13,186 bases of DNA from contig CAMLLK010000008.1 in the NCBI GenBank assembly GCA_946480885.1, positions 1-13,186 of the forward strand. The letters are read 5' to 3'. Origin of the DNA: an uncultured Thermoproteales archaeon. Lineage in GTDB: Archaea; Thermoproteota; Thermoprotei; Thermoproteales; Thermoproteaceae. Below the pieces are notes generated by a model. It was given only the letters and a program-made list of their open reading frames with translations, searched no databases and was not told the DNA's origin. Below, piece after piece: positions 6,481 to 13,186 of this stretch. Both the position numbers and the translations under genes were made by a program. The stretch's first letter is position 1. Each line of letters opens with the position of its first letter.

Positions 6481-6578
6481 CGCCGGGGGTGGGATTTGAA
6501 CCCACGCCCCCTCGACGGGGACGGGATTTCTCGTCTTGGTCTCAAGTCCCGCGCCTTGGGCCGCTCGGCCACCCCGGC
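6481..6578 (-). tRNA. tRNA-Ser(UGA) with a 13-nt intron
   Basis: The minus strand folds as a class II tRNA. The acceptor stem GCCGGGG (6578-6572) pairs with CCCCGGC (6488-6482), with discriminator G73 at 6481 and no encoded CCA. The D arm is GCC...GGC and the anticodon stem is CGGGA/TCCCG. A long variable arm with CCCC/GGGG follows, then the T arm GTGGG-TTCAAAT-CCCAC. The loop reads C32 T33 TGA(34-36) G37, giving anticodon UGA for serine codon UCA; G73 and the long variable arm agree with Ser. Removing 13 nt after position 37 restores a 7-nt loop. A TATA-like TTTTTTAA on the minus strand (6600-6607) is centred about 25 nt upstream of the 5' end. Confidence 0.9.
6528..6540 (-). other. tRNA intron at position 37/38
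   Basis: The intron is ACCAAGACGAGAA. Intron CGAG (nt 8-11) can pair with CUUG of positions 32-35, including one G-U pair. This leaves three-base bulges AG^A and AA^A around the two cuts, a canonical bulge-helix-bulge for the archaeal splicing endonuclease. Confidence 0.85.
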
Positions 6579-6599
6579 GTTGTTCCTCTATGTCTATAG

Positions 6600-6607
6600 T
6601 TAAAAAA
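6600..6607 (-). promoter_or_regulatory. TATA-like element of the tRNA gene
   Basis: TTTTTTAA on the minus strand is centred about 25.5 nt before the tRNA 5' end and overlaps the region just after the stop of the upstream minus-strand gene (6610). Spacing is right, but the sequence is low complexity. Confidence 0.4.
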
Positions 6608-6609
6608 TT

Positions 6610-7527
6610 TTACTCTGGGGGCGTCTCTGCCCTCCAGCGGTCTTGGACATATTTGTCTTTTAGAAGCCTCATGGCTGCGTACTCCCCTCCTAGGTAGAAG
6701 GCGTGGTCGGGGAGTAGTTTTGCGGCTTCTCTCTTCATAGTGACGTCTGATATTTCCAATACTCTCAGTAGCGTTCCCTCTGGGCTGTAGTGGTATAGCC
6801 GATCTCCTATGTAGAAGTTGCCGTGTGGGTCGTAGGTGGTGGATTGTGGAATATCTTTTACTAACGCCTTGGCTTTTGCGACGTCTTCTTTTGTAATATA
6901 TGCGGGGGTGGTTATTAACACTGCGGCTTTGTCTAATCCACATGGCCAGTCTTTTATTAAATCGCACGTGGCGGCGGCGTAGCTCCCCCGGGGGGCTCGT
7001 TGGAGTATTAACACGTTGTACAACACATCGGGGGTCTCCACTCCGTAGGTTAACACATAGTCTATAGCCTTTAGCCTCAAGACGTCTACATCTGTGTCGT
7101 ATATGACGTGTGCACCTAAGTAGGGCAGTCTACGTTCTGGCGTAAATAACGTCAAAGCGCGCCGGGGGCGCGCTGGGGTATCTCTAGGTCTGTATAGTCT
7201 ATACACAGCCTCTCTTAGTTTTTCTTCGCTTTTCCATCTCAAATCTACTACGTACACCCCCAGCTCTTTTACATATTCACACGGGATTCTTAATGCTTCG
7301 TTACAAATACCTCTCAAGGCGTTTATTATCAAGTCGCCGATTTGGTTTAAATCTGGTCCATACACGACGACGGTGTCTACGAATAGATATGTTTCATATA
7401 GTGACTTAATTATATAGTTTACAGAGTCTGCGGAGTATACAGCGCCGGCGTATGCCACTTTTTCTCTAATTTCTGGCTTTATTTTGTCAGGCGTCAGCCA
7501 AAGGAGAATTAATATGATATTAGACAC
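6610..7527 (-). CDS. Protein with DUF4346-like C-terminal domain
   Basis: This 305-residue protein is not fully recognised. The C-terminal part has DPHGNFYIGDRLYHY (233-247) and HAFYLGGEYAAMRLL...YVQD (275-296), which resemble DUF4346, a domain I associate with archaeal pterin-related proteins. The N-terminal part (VAYAGAVYSADSVNYIIKSL, then VDTVVVYGPD at 50-59) is loosely like the cobamide-binding MtrA-type fold. Both likenesses are from memory; the first is firmer. The start is GTG at 7527, 14 nt after the arginine decarboxylase stop, so the two genes likely share a message. A role in one-carbon or pterin chemistry is only a suggestion. Functional ties to agmatine synthesis are not known to me. 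Confidence 0.68.
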   Translation of the reverse strand: MSNIILILLWLTPDKIKPEIREKVAYAGAVYSADSVNYIIKSLYETYLFVDTVVVYGPDLNQIGDLIINALRGICNEALRIPCEYVKELGVYVVDLRWKSEEKLREAVYRLYRPRDTPARPRRALTLFTPERRLPYLGAHVIYDTDVDVLRLKAIDYVLTYGVETPDVLYNVLILQRAPRGSYAAATCDLIKDWPCGLDKAAVLITTPAYITKEDVAKAKALVKDIPQSTTYDPHGNFYIGDRLYHYSPEGTLLRVLEISDVTMKREAAKLLPDHAFYLGGEYAAMRLLKDKYVQDRWRAETPPE

Positions 7528-7541
7528 AAAGAAAAGAAAGA

Positions 7542-7922
7542 CTATTTGTAAGACCTATCTGCGTAGTTTATAGTAAAACGCTTGGGGGATAGCTGCGACA
7601 CTATATACCTAAAGGCTGACATGGGGTCTGAGTGTTCACCACATGTGTAGACGTCCACCGTGGCGTATTTATAGACTGGCCACGTGTGAATTGCTATGTG
7701 GCTTTCTAACACAAGCGCTATTACTGATACGCCTTCTTTATCACCGCCTTTAAATTTCCAAGAGTTCACCTCTACAATGTGCATATTTGCAATGTGAGCG
7801 GCCTCGATTACAATTTTTCTAAGTCGTTGCTCGTCTTCTAGAAGTTTTTCATCTATCTCATATAATTCGCCATAGACGTGTTTCCCCACTACGGGAGTTT
7901 GAGTCTGGGTCGCCGCCTGCAT
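7542..7922 (-). CDS. Pyruvoyl arginine decarboxylase (AdoMetDC paralogue)
   Basis: This 126-residue proenzyme belongs to the AdoMetDC fold, but its form matches the crenarchaeal arginine decarboxylase that arose from AdoMetDC (known from Sulfolobus). Marks are the N-terminal [13 protein letters not shown] (9-21), the cleavage region [24 protein letters not shown] with Glu73/Ser74 as processing site, and Cys94. WPV replaces the WPE of the true AdoMetDC at 1775-2146, and the end is [12 protein letters not shown]. It would make agmatine, which feeds polyamines and, in archaea, the agmatidine of tRNA-Ile. The ATG at 7922 sits about 27 nt after a TATA element, in a 44-nt gap downstream of the ThrRS gene, so it has its own leaderless promoter and heads a two-gene unit with the DUF4346-like gene. 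Substrate is inferred. Confidence 0.85.
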   Translation of the reverse strand: MQAATQTQTPVVGKHVYGELYEIDEKLLEDEQRLRKIVIEAAHIANMHIVEVNSWKFKGGDKEGVSVIALVLESHIAIHTWPVYKYATVDVYTCGEHSDPMSAFRYIVSQLSPKRFTINYADRSYK

Positions 7923-7945
7923 TTCTCACGGGCAATTGACTCCTG

Positions 7946-7953
7946 TATATAAA
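7946..7953 (-). promoter_or_regulatory. TATA box of the arginine decarboxylase gene
   Basis: TTTATATA on the minus strand is centred about 27.5 nt before the ATG at 7922, in the short gap after the ThrRS stop (7967). A leaderless or nearly leaderless transcript is implied. Confidence 0.6.
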
Positions 7954-7966
7954 TTTTTCTCTTAAA

Positions 7967-9796
7967 TTAACCACGTGTAGGCCTCTGGCTTAAGAATCTA
8001 GGCATGTATAAAGGCCTCTGGGGATACCCCCTAACTTCTTCTTTGATCTTCTTTATTAATTGCTCTAAATCTACTCTATAGCTCCCGCCTCCCCGTTCTC
8101 TAACTGAAATTGTTCTCTCCCTCTCTTCTCTAGCCCCCACGACACATATATAGGGGACCCAGTGCATCTCTGCATCTCTTATCCTCTTTGACAAAGTCTC
8201 ATCTCTGTCGTCTATGTCAACTCTTATCCCCTCTTGCTCTAATCTATCCGCTACCTCGACGGCGTATTTTAAGTTCTCTTTTGTAATTGGTATCACTCTG
8301 ACTTGTATTGGAGATAGCCAAGTTGGGAGGCGGGGAGCTTTGCCTTGTTTTTCTAACATGGCGGCTGTGTCGAAAACTGCGTAGAGATATCTCTCCACGC
8401 TGCCGAGAATTGCCGTGTGGATTATGACTGGGTATTTGACTTGGTTGTTCTCGTCTACGTATTTTATGCCAAATCTCTGGGCGTTTCCCACGTCTATTTG
8501 AAACGTAGCCACTTCCCTTGGCCTTCCCAACTCGTCTATTATGTGAAACTCTACGTTTAAGACCCAGTAATATTTCTGCCCCGGCAGTACTCTGACTAAT
8601 ATAGGCTTCTCCTCTCTCTTGGCCAGTTCAATTAAATAGTCTCTGTACGTGTTGTAGAAGTCCTCTGTGACGTTGTATAGAGAGACGTAGGCCCTGCCCA
8701 GCCTCTCAATTTCTCTAAAGATTACGTGGTGTAGTTTAAATGTCACCTCCATGGCCTCTCTCAAGTCTTTTGTAAATATGTGGAGGTCTGGCATGTAGAA
8801 CCTCCTTAGTCTAAACAAAAGGACTGTCTCCCCCGGCTGTTCATGTCGGTATGAGTCTGCGATTTCCAACAAGCCGAAGGGTAGGTTTTTGTAGCTAATC
8901 ACCCAGTCTTTCACCATTGCGAATTGTTGAAAACAAGCGGCGTAGCGTAGGATTAAGTCTGTGTCTGACTCAACTATATAAAGCCTCTCGCCGAAGAGTT
9001 TTGCATGCGACTCAATAGCCGACTCCGAGAGTCTAAACATATTAGTGCCCCGGATCTTAAACACAGGTATGTCTAGAGACTTAGCCACTGTGTATGCGTA
9101 GTCCTCTACTAACTCCATCATTACAGTTGCCTCCGGCGCGTATCTCATATGGCCTACGTCTGACATAGGCTCCCACTCAAAGCCGAATTTCTTTAAATAG
9201 TCTAGATACTTAGGCTCTCCCCCTCCGCCCAGCTCTTTTCTATACACTTCTTTCTCTACCAAAGTCTTAAAGTCTGGATAGTTGTCGTAGTTGAACTCCT
9301 CTGGCTTGTACACGCCCCCGTCTGGCGTCAAGACGACGTAGTAATCTCTCTTTTCCTCTGTCTTTTTCTCGCCAGTTTTTTTCTCTAGTTTAAACGTGCG
9401 GCTAAGCTCTGCGAGGGGGTGTCCTATACATTTAATTTCAAATGACTTGTAGTAACCAAAGGGCGCTTTGTGCACAACGCCTTTAAACCTCTTGCCGACT
9501 ATTTGATATAATCTATCTAAGACCTCTCTAGCTATGTAGGGCCTGGCTAATTCATTAGAAAGGTGGGCGTAGGGATATATGACTATAGCTTCTGCCTTTA
9601 CTCTAGAGGCTACGTCAATTATATCTTGTGCCACTTTGTCGAGAAACTCTTCCTCTACTACATCGCCTTTCTCGACTGTTGTAAAAACTACTAATGAGTT
9701 CTCTACAGACCCCGACGTAGGCTCGTCGTGTATTTCTAACGCAGGTTCTCTAGCAGCCCATTTAAAACGCTCGGCGTGGATATATAACAAACGCAT
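7967..9796 (-). CDS. thrS: Threonyl-tRNA synthetase, archaeal type
   Basis: This 609-residue class II synthetase charges tRNA-Thr. The N-terminus (about 1-140: MRLLYIHAERFKW...) is the archaeal editing domain, related to D-aminoacyl-tRNA deacylase, that removes Ser from tRNA-Thr. The catalytic core follows, with motif 2 YRHEQPGE...FRLRRFYMPDLHIF (316-341) and motif 3 near IIHTAILGSVERYLYAVFD (458-476). Expected zinc ligands are Cys288, His339 and His460. The anticodon-binding domain starts near PIQVRVIPI (496). Editing and catalytic parts are in one chain, unlike Crenarchaeota such as Sulfolobus and Aeropyrum, which split them. A GAAAA-coded Lys-rich linker lies near 137-150. The ATG at 9796 has a TATA element 24.5 nt upstream and GGGGTGGG just before it. 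Confidence 0.96.
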   Translation of the reverse strand: MRLLYIHAERFKWAAREPALEIHDEPTSGSVENSLVVFTTVEKGDVVEEEFLDKVAQDIIDVASRVKAEAIVIYPYAHLSNELARPYIAREVLDRLYQIVGKRFKGVVHKAPFGYYKSFEIKCIGHPLAELSRTFKLEKKTGEKKTEEKRDYYVVLTPDGGVYKPEEFNYDNYPDFKTLVEKEVYRKELGGGGEPKYLDYLKKFGFEWEPMSDVGHMRYAPEATVMMELVEDYAYTVAKSLDIPVFKIRGTNMFRLSESAIESHAKLFGERLYIVESDTDLILRYAACFQQFAMVKDWVISYKNLPFGLLEIADSYRHEQPGETVLLFRLRRFYMPDLHIFTKDLREAMEVTFKLHHVIFREIERLGRAYVSLYNVTEDFYNTYRDYLIELAKREEKPILVRVLPGQKYYWVLNVEFHIIDELGRPREVATFQIDVGNAQRFGIKYVDENNQVKYPVIIHTAILGSVERYLYAVFDTAAMLEKQGKAPRLPTWLSPIQVRVIPITKENLKYAVEVADRLEQEGIRVDIDDRDETLSKRIRDAEMHWVPYICVVGAREERERTISVRERGGGSYRVDLEQLIKKIKEEVRGYPQRPLYMPRFLSQRPTRG

Positions 9797-9816
9797 ATCC
9801 CACCCCTGTAGTGACT

Positions 9817-9824
9817 TTTTATAA
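9817..9824 (-). promoter_or_regulatory. TATA box of thrS
   Basis: TTATAAAA on the minus strand is centred 24.5 nt before the thrS ATG at 9796, directly at the end of the nucleotidyltransferase gene (stop at 9826). It suggests that thrS is transcribed on its own. Confidence 0.55.
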
Positions 9825-9825
9825 T

Positions 9826-10401
9826 TTATTCAATATAGATACCGTTTCTTCTTAATCTTTTTAAAATACCCTCTGTGTCTTCTGGATATAGACTAGCAAG
9901 TTTTTTAATTTTTGAATAGTTTAGTTTTATATTATTTTCTATTACTAGTCTAGCTACTTCATTTATAAAATCTTCAGCTTCTTTTGTCGCAATTTTTGCC
10001 TTTAAGACAAGTAGTTCTTCAAGCCCTATGGATTTTATTTTTACACTATTGAGTTCAATTTCTTTCAACTCTGTAAAGAAATCTAGGGGGATGTATATAT
10101 CTAATATATTTTCTAACAAGTCCACTCTTACAGACTCCCCCCCAATTATTAACTCGTAGTAAATTGTGCCGTGGTCTGAAGTGCCTAAGTCCCAGTCGTT
10201 TTCTCTAGCAATTTCTTCAAAAAGTTCATTGTCTAAAACTGTAGACTTGTTGAGTATGAATATGTCTAAGTCGCCTGGGTCGTATTCTATTTTGTATACA
10301 AATGGCAAGACGGCGCTGCCTACAAGTACGTACTCTACACCTCTCTTCTCTAACTCAGAGACTGTTTGTTTTAGAGCGTTTTTGTATTTGTCAAGACGCA
10401 T
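9826..10401 (-). CDS. Stand-alone MNT-fold nucleotidyltransferase
   Basis: This 191-residue protein has the nucleotidyltransferase signature: the strand-turn VLVGSAVLPF (25-34) with Gly28-Ser29, the acidic pair in DPGDLDIFIL (Asp44, Asp46), and a third acidic residue in SVRVDLLEN (Asp94). These would hold two metal ions and transfer a nucleotidyl group to an unknown acceptor. The rest is helical and Lys/Glu/Ile-rich. A HEPN-type toxin partner is not adjacent; neighbours are pgk (divergent) and thrS. The gene is unusually AT-rich for this window (18-35% GC in three 60-nt samples), which may mean transfer from elsewhere. The ATG at 10401 has a TATA-like element about 22.5 nt upstream. Confidence 0.82.
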   Translation of the reverse strand: MRLDKYKNALKQTVSELEKRGVEYVLVGSAVLPFVYKIEYDPGDLDIFILNKSTVLDNELFEEIARENDWDLGTSDHGTIYYELIIGGESVRVDLLENILDIYIPLDFFTELKEIELNSVKIKSIGLEELLVLKAKIATKEAEDFINEVARLVIENNIKLNYSKIKKLASLYPEDTEGILKRLRRNGIYIE

Positions 10402-10419
10402 GTAGTGTAAGTGACACCT

Positions 10420-10427
10420 ATTAATAA
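10420..10427 (-). promoter_or_regulatory. TATA-like element of the nucleotidyltransferase gene
   Basis: TTATTAAT on the minus strand is centred about 22.5 nt before the ATG at 10401, and no Shine-Dalgarno word is seen. The whole 111-nt divergent gap with pgk is AT-rich, so alternatives exist (for example the TATATATA run near 10441). Confidence 0.4.
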
Positions 10428-10485
10428 CTTAATGAGCTACTATATATATTATGTATATCTAAATAGTGAGTATGGTCAGTAATAC

Positions 10486-10492
10486 TTATTAA
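10486..10492 (+). promoter_or_regulatory. TATA-like element of the pgk operon
   Basis: TTATTAA is centred 24 nt before the ATG at 10513. This spacing supports that ATG over the in-frame TTG at 10495 as the translation start of pgk, with a leaderless message. Confidence 0.5.
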
Positions 10493-10512
10493 CCTTGTTT
10501 TTACTAATATTC

Positions 10513-11739
10513 ATGTTGCTTCATGATATAATCAACCAAATACCAAGTATAGACAAATGCCTAAAAAAAGGTAAAATACTATTTATTAGAATTGATATTA
10601 ATTCTCCTATTGTAAATAATAAAATATTAGACGATTTTAGAATAAGAGCCCATTCATACACATTAAAAATTGTTTCTGAAACAGGAGCCAGGGCGGTGGT
10701 GTTGGCGCACCAAGGGCGGCCCGGACAAGACGACTTTACTTCACTCGAGGTCCACCAACCCTATATTGAAAAGTACCTAGATAAGCCTGTGAAGTTTATC
10801 GACGACGTAATTGGCCCCGCCGCCCGTAGTGCCATTAAAGAATTAAACGACGGAGAGATACTCCTTTTAGAAAATGTGAGGATGTTGGCAGAGGAAGTCA
10901 TTGAGAAAGTGCCCGAGGCTCAAGCCGAGTCTTTTCTAGTACGTAAACTAGCGCCGTTGGGCCACTACTTTATCTTCGACGGATTTGCCGTAGCCCATAG
11001 ATCTCAGCCTAGCGTAGTGGGGTTCCCCATGGTGATGCCCTCATGTATGGGGCCTGTCTTCGAAAAAGAGTTGAGGGCGTTGAGTACAATTTTTGAAAAA
11101 CGTGGGAGTGGGGTGTTGTTAATAGCTGGGGGGGCGAAGATCGCTGACACGTTGAAAGCGATTGAACAACTACTACGGAATGGATTTGTAGAAAACGTGG
11201 CGTTGGGCGGGCTCGTGGGGTTTGTGGCGGCGTTGGCGAAATACGGAGTGGCCAATCCACAGCTTAAGCAAATAGTTGAACAAGGCGGCTATATTCCACA
11301 TATTGAAAAAGCTAGACAGATTTTGAATAAATACGGAGAGAGAGTACACACCCCCGTGGATTTTGCAATTAGTCGTAGTGGGAGACTCGACGTAGATATA
11401 TACTCATTGACACAAGCCCCCTTGGATATCGGCCGCTTAAGTGTTATAAAGTTTAAAGAATTGATAGGACAGAGCGAGATTGTGATATTCAGCGGGCCAA
11501 TGGGCTTTATAGAAGATGAGAAATTCGCAGTGGGGACAGTGGAGTTGTTAAAAACTGCTGTGAGTAGAAATTTAATAATTGGTGGTGGCCACACTATTAT
11601 GGCGGCTGAAAAAGCCGGCGTGTTGTCAAAAGCTTACCACGTATCTACCGGCGGCCGCGCCTTTATACAAACAATCGGAGGGGAGGAGATGCCGGCGGTA
11701 AAGGCCTTGCTACAATCCGCCAAGAAGTTTGGGCTATGA
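10513..11739 (+). CDS. pgk: Phosphoglycerate kinase
   Basis: This 408-residue enzyme interconverts 1,3-bisphosphoglycerate and 3-phosphoglycerate with ADP/ATP. Marks with ATG 10513 as residue 1: IRIDINSP (25-32), HQGRPG (66-71), LLENVR (118-123), FDGFAVAHR (155-163), GGAK (206-209), FSGPMG (326-331), GGGHT (357-361) and STGGRA (378-383). The last is usually STGGGA, so a Gly is replaced by Arg. The ATG at 10513 is preferred to a TTG 18 nt earlier because of TATA spacing. The TGA overlaps the gap ATG (ATGA). The first 168 nt are about 24% GC, and the next 60 nt about 65%, a sharp break inside the gene that leaves the protein family features intact. Confidence 0.94.
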   Translation: MLLHDIINQIPSIDKCLKKGKILFIRIDINSPIVNNKILDDFRIRAHSYTLKIVSETGARAVVLAHQGRPGQDDFTSLEVHQPYIEKYLDKPVKFIDDVIGPAARSAIKELNDGEILLLENVRMLAEEVIEKVPEAQAESFLVRKLAPLGHYFIFDGFAVAHRSQPSVVGFPMVMPSCMGPVFEKELRALSTIFEKRGSGVLLIAGGAKIADTLKAIEQLLRNGFVENVALGGLVGFVAALAKYGVANPQLKQIVEQGGYIPHIEKARQILNKYGERVHTPVDFAISRSGRLDVDIYSLTQAPLDIGRLSVIKFKELIGQSEIVIFSGPMGFIEDEKFAVGTVELLKTAVSRNLIIGGGHTIMAAEKAGVLSKAYHVSTGGRAFIQTIGGEEMPAVKALLQSAKKFGL

Positions 11740-12773
11740 TTAAAGTAGGCATTGTTGGATACGGCACAATTGGCAAAAGAATAGCAGACGCAGTGGCTTT
11801 ACAAGACGACATGGCAGTGGCCGGCGTTTTGAAAGTGACACCTGACTACGAGGCGATAGTGGCGGCGGCGAGGGGGTTTTCAATATACACGCTGCCGGAT
11901 AGAGTTGAGAAGTTTAAAAAAGCTGGTATAGAGCCCGCGGGGACTATAGAGGATTTAATTAAGAAATCCGATATAATAATAGACGCCTCTCCTGAAGACG
12001 TGGGTAGAGAAAATAAAGAGAAGTACTACCAGAAGTTTGACAAACCTGTAGTGTTCCAAGGCGGAGAGGAGGAGGACGTGGCTGAGGTGAGTTTTAACGC
12101 CTTGGCGAATTACGAAGAGGCTAGAGGGAGGCGATATGTAAGAGTAGTGAGCTGCAACACTACGGGCATTACTAGAGTATTAACTGCCTTGTTGATAAAC
12201 GGCGTTGGTATAAAAAAAGCTAGGATTTTCCTAGCGCGGAGAGGCGCAGACCCCAAAGAACATAAGAAAGGCCCTATTAACGACGTCGTTCCGAACCCGG
12301 CCTCTGTCCCCAGCCACCACGGCCCTGACGTAAAGACTATTTTGAAAAACGTCGACATAGTCACAATGGCTGTGGCTGTGCCCGTCACAATTATGCATAT
12401 GCACATGGCCTATATTGAGTTAGACTCGACCTATTCAAAAGACGTAGTGCTTGAGGCTTTTGTAAAAACTCCGAGGATTTTCTTAGCAGATGTCGGCGCT
12501 GGTTATCAAAGCCTGGCGCATATTATTGAGTACGCGAGAGACTTGGGGAGGCCTAGGGGGGACTTCCCAGAGGTGGCTTTGTTTAGAGACTCTGTGTCTG
12601 TGATTGGGAACGAGTTGTACTTAATGTACGGCGTTCATCAAGAGTCGATAGTGACGCCGGAGAATATAGACGTAGTTAGAGCTGTCTTCGGCACATTAGA
12701 TAAGTGGAAGTCTATAGAGAAGACTGACAGATCTCTAAAGTTAATTACACAAGGTAAAAAATACGGAGTGTAG
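11736..12773 (+). CDS. gap: Archaeal glyceraldehyde-3-phosphate dehydrogenase
   Basis: This 345-residue archaeal-type phosphorylating GAPDH interconverts glyceraldehyde 3-phosphate and 1,3-bisphosphoglycerate with NAD(P). The dinucleotide loop VGYGTIGKR (Gly8, Gly10, Gly13) opens the Rossmann fold. The catalytic cysteine is Cys140 in VVSCNTTG, and RRGADP...PSHHGPD (about 168-198) carries the archaeal active-site His residues. Length is typical for the archaeal group (about 335-345). It overlaps the pgk stop by ATGA, which places the two consecutive steps in one coupled unit. In Thermoproteales, ferredoxin- or NADP-linked non-phosphorylating enzymes often serve glycolysis, and this pair mainly gluconeogenesis. 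That is family knowledge, not something visible here. Confidence 0.95.
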   Translation: MIKVGIVGYGTIGKRIADAVALQDDMAVAGVLKVTPDYEAIVAAARGFSIYTLPDRVEKFKKAGIEPAGTIEDLIKKSDIIIDASPEDVGRENKEKYYQKFDKPVVFQGGEEEDVAEVSFNALANYEEARGRRYVRVVSCNTTGITRVLTALLINGVGIKKARIFLARRGADPKEHKKGPINDVVPNPASVPSHHGPDVKTILKNVDIVTMAVAVPVTIMHMHMAYIELDSTYSKDVVLEAFVKTPRIFLADVGAGYQSLAHIIEYARDLGRPRGDFPEVALFRDSVSVIGNELYLMYGVHQESIVTPENIDVVRAVFGTLDKWKSIEKTDRSLKLITQGKKYGV

Positions 12774-12776
12774 AAT

Positions 12777-13186
12777 ATGGGCGACGAGCCTTTCTACGAA
12801 CTGGCCTACAAGTTTAGACGTATATTAGTGCCAGTGTCTCTTATGAGCCCCTCTAGGCTTAGAGAATTGTTAAACGTAGCTAGCGACTTCGGCGAGAGAT
12901 ACGGCGCAGATATTATATTTCTATACGTCGCCTCTAGTGAGACAGACACGGCGGCGGAGCAATTGAAAAACATAGTAGAGGACTATATGAACAAAAAGGG
13001 GGTGAAGTATATTTTTAAAGTGAGGATGATGGGTGAGGGTGAGACTGTGGCCTCGGAGATTGTGAAAGAGCTTTCGGAAAATAACTACGACATGGTGATT
13101 TTACTGTCTAGAGGCTACTACGGCGCCTCTTCTCTATTGTACAACAGCACCTCTATAGCCGTCGCCATTGCTGCAAATACCTCAGT
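12777..13186 (+). CDS. Universal-stress-protein-like protein (partial, right edge)
   Basis: The first 136 residues are visible; the end is beyond the window. RRILVPVSL (about 14-22) followed by a helix with RLRELLNVASDFGERYGADIIFLYVAS fits the N-terminal beta-alpha-beta of UspA proteins. MGEGETVASEIVKEL and YDMVILLSRG (about 104-113) match the later helix and strand of that fold. The usual GxxG(S)V nucleotide loop would be near YYGASSLLYNSTSIAVA, which is altered, so ATP binding is doubtful. It starts with ATG 3 nt after the gap stop and so is in the pgk-gap unit. Its role is unknown; the context suggests expression with central carbon genes. Confidence 0.75.
   Translation, partial: MGDEPFYELAYKFRRILVPVSLMSPSRLRELLNVASDFGERYGADIIFLYVASSETDTAAEQLKNIVEDYMNKKGVKYIFKVRMMGEGETVASEIVKELSENNYDMVILLSRGYYGASSLLYNSTSIAVAIAANTS

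Noticed and set aside
6481..6578. Call as tRNA-Leu because of the long variable arm and GGCGCGGGACT context
   Set aside because: The loop places TGA at 34-36 and the discriminator is G, both of which fit Ser rather than Leu.
6418..6603. Plus-strand frame containing GWDLNPRPLDGDG
   Set aside because: It is the antisense translation of the tRNA-Ser gene, a classic false protein.
10495..10512. TTG start for pgk, adding six residues
   Set aside because: The TATA-like element would be only about 6 nt upstream, and the extra residues are not typical of PGK.
10402..10512. C/D-box sRNA in the AT-rich divergent gap
   Set aside because: No C box (RUGAUGA) with a paired D box (CUGA) was found on either strand.

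Overview
The window reads as chromosomal DNA of a hyperthermophilic crenarchaeon of the Thermoproteales, most likely a Pyrobaculum or close relative. The grounds are an archaeal-type threonyl-tRNA synthetase, a crenarchaeal pair of pyruvoyl decarboxylases (AdoMet decarboxylase and its arginine-decarboxylase paralogue), a tRNA-Ser with an archaeal intron, archaeal PGK and GAPDH, TATA boxes about 23-28 nt before start codons with almost no leader, and ATGA stop/start overlaps. The genus is my inference from protein style, not from a search.

Layout. (1) 1-2146, minus strand: AdoMet decarboxylase, 6-phospho-3-hexuloisomerase, an unrecognised 238-aa protein, and UbiX flavin prenyltransferase, which runs off the left edge and overlaps the unknown gene by ATGA. 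(2) 2147-3177: a divergent promoter region. One near-palindromic TATA box lies almost exactly midway between a 32-residue, extremely acidic Trp/Glu mini-protein (minus) and an unknown 185-aa protein followed by a small zinc-ribbon protein (plus). (3) 3218-6161, plus: aconitase and a small four-helix membrane protein. (4) 6163-6480: a decayed gene fragment resembling the C-terminal part of CbiZ, then unassigned sequence. (5) 6481-6578, minus: tRNA-Ser(UGA) with a 13-nt intron. (6) 6610-7922, minus: arginine decarboxylase followed by a protein with a DUF4346-like C-terminus. (7) 7967-9796, minus: threonyl-tRNA synthetase. (8) 9826-10401, minus: a nucleotidyltransferase in an AT-rich block. (9) 10513-13186, plus: pgk, gap and a universal-stress-like gene (right edge), with ATGA overlap between pgk and gap.

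How the genes fit together. pgk and gap give the triose-phosphate part of glycolysis or gluconeogenesis, aconitase belongs to the TCA cycle, and PHI makes or uses hexulose phosphate for pentose supply. ArgDC makes agmatine and AdoMetDC makes the aminopropyl donor, so both committed decarboxylations of polyamine synthesis lie within about 6 kb, although in different transcription units. ThrRS and the tRNA serve translation. The items most worth a second look are the acidic mini-protein with its shared TATA box, the decarboxylase pair, the CbiZ-like fossil with one in-frame stop, the tRNA intron, and two genes (pgk, PHI) whose 5' ends are about 20-24% GC and jump abruptly to about 60-65% GC. I see no CRISPR array, insertion sequence or defence system.
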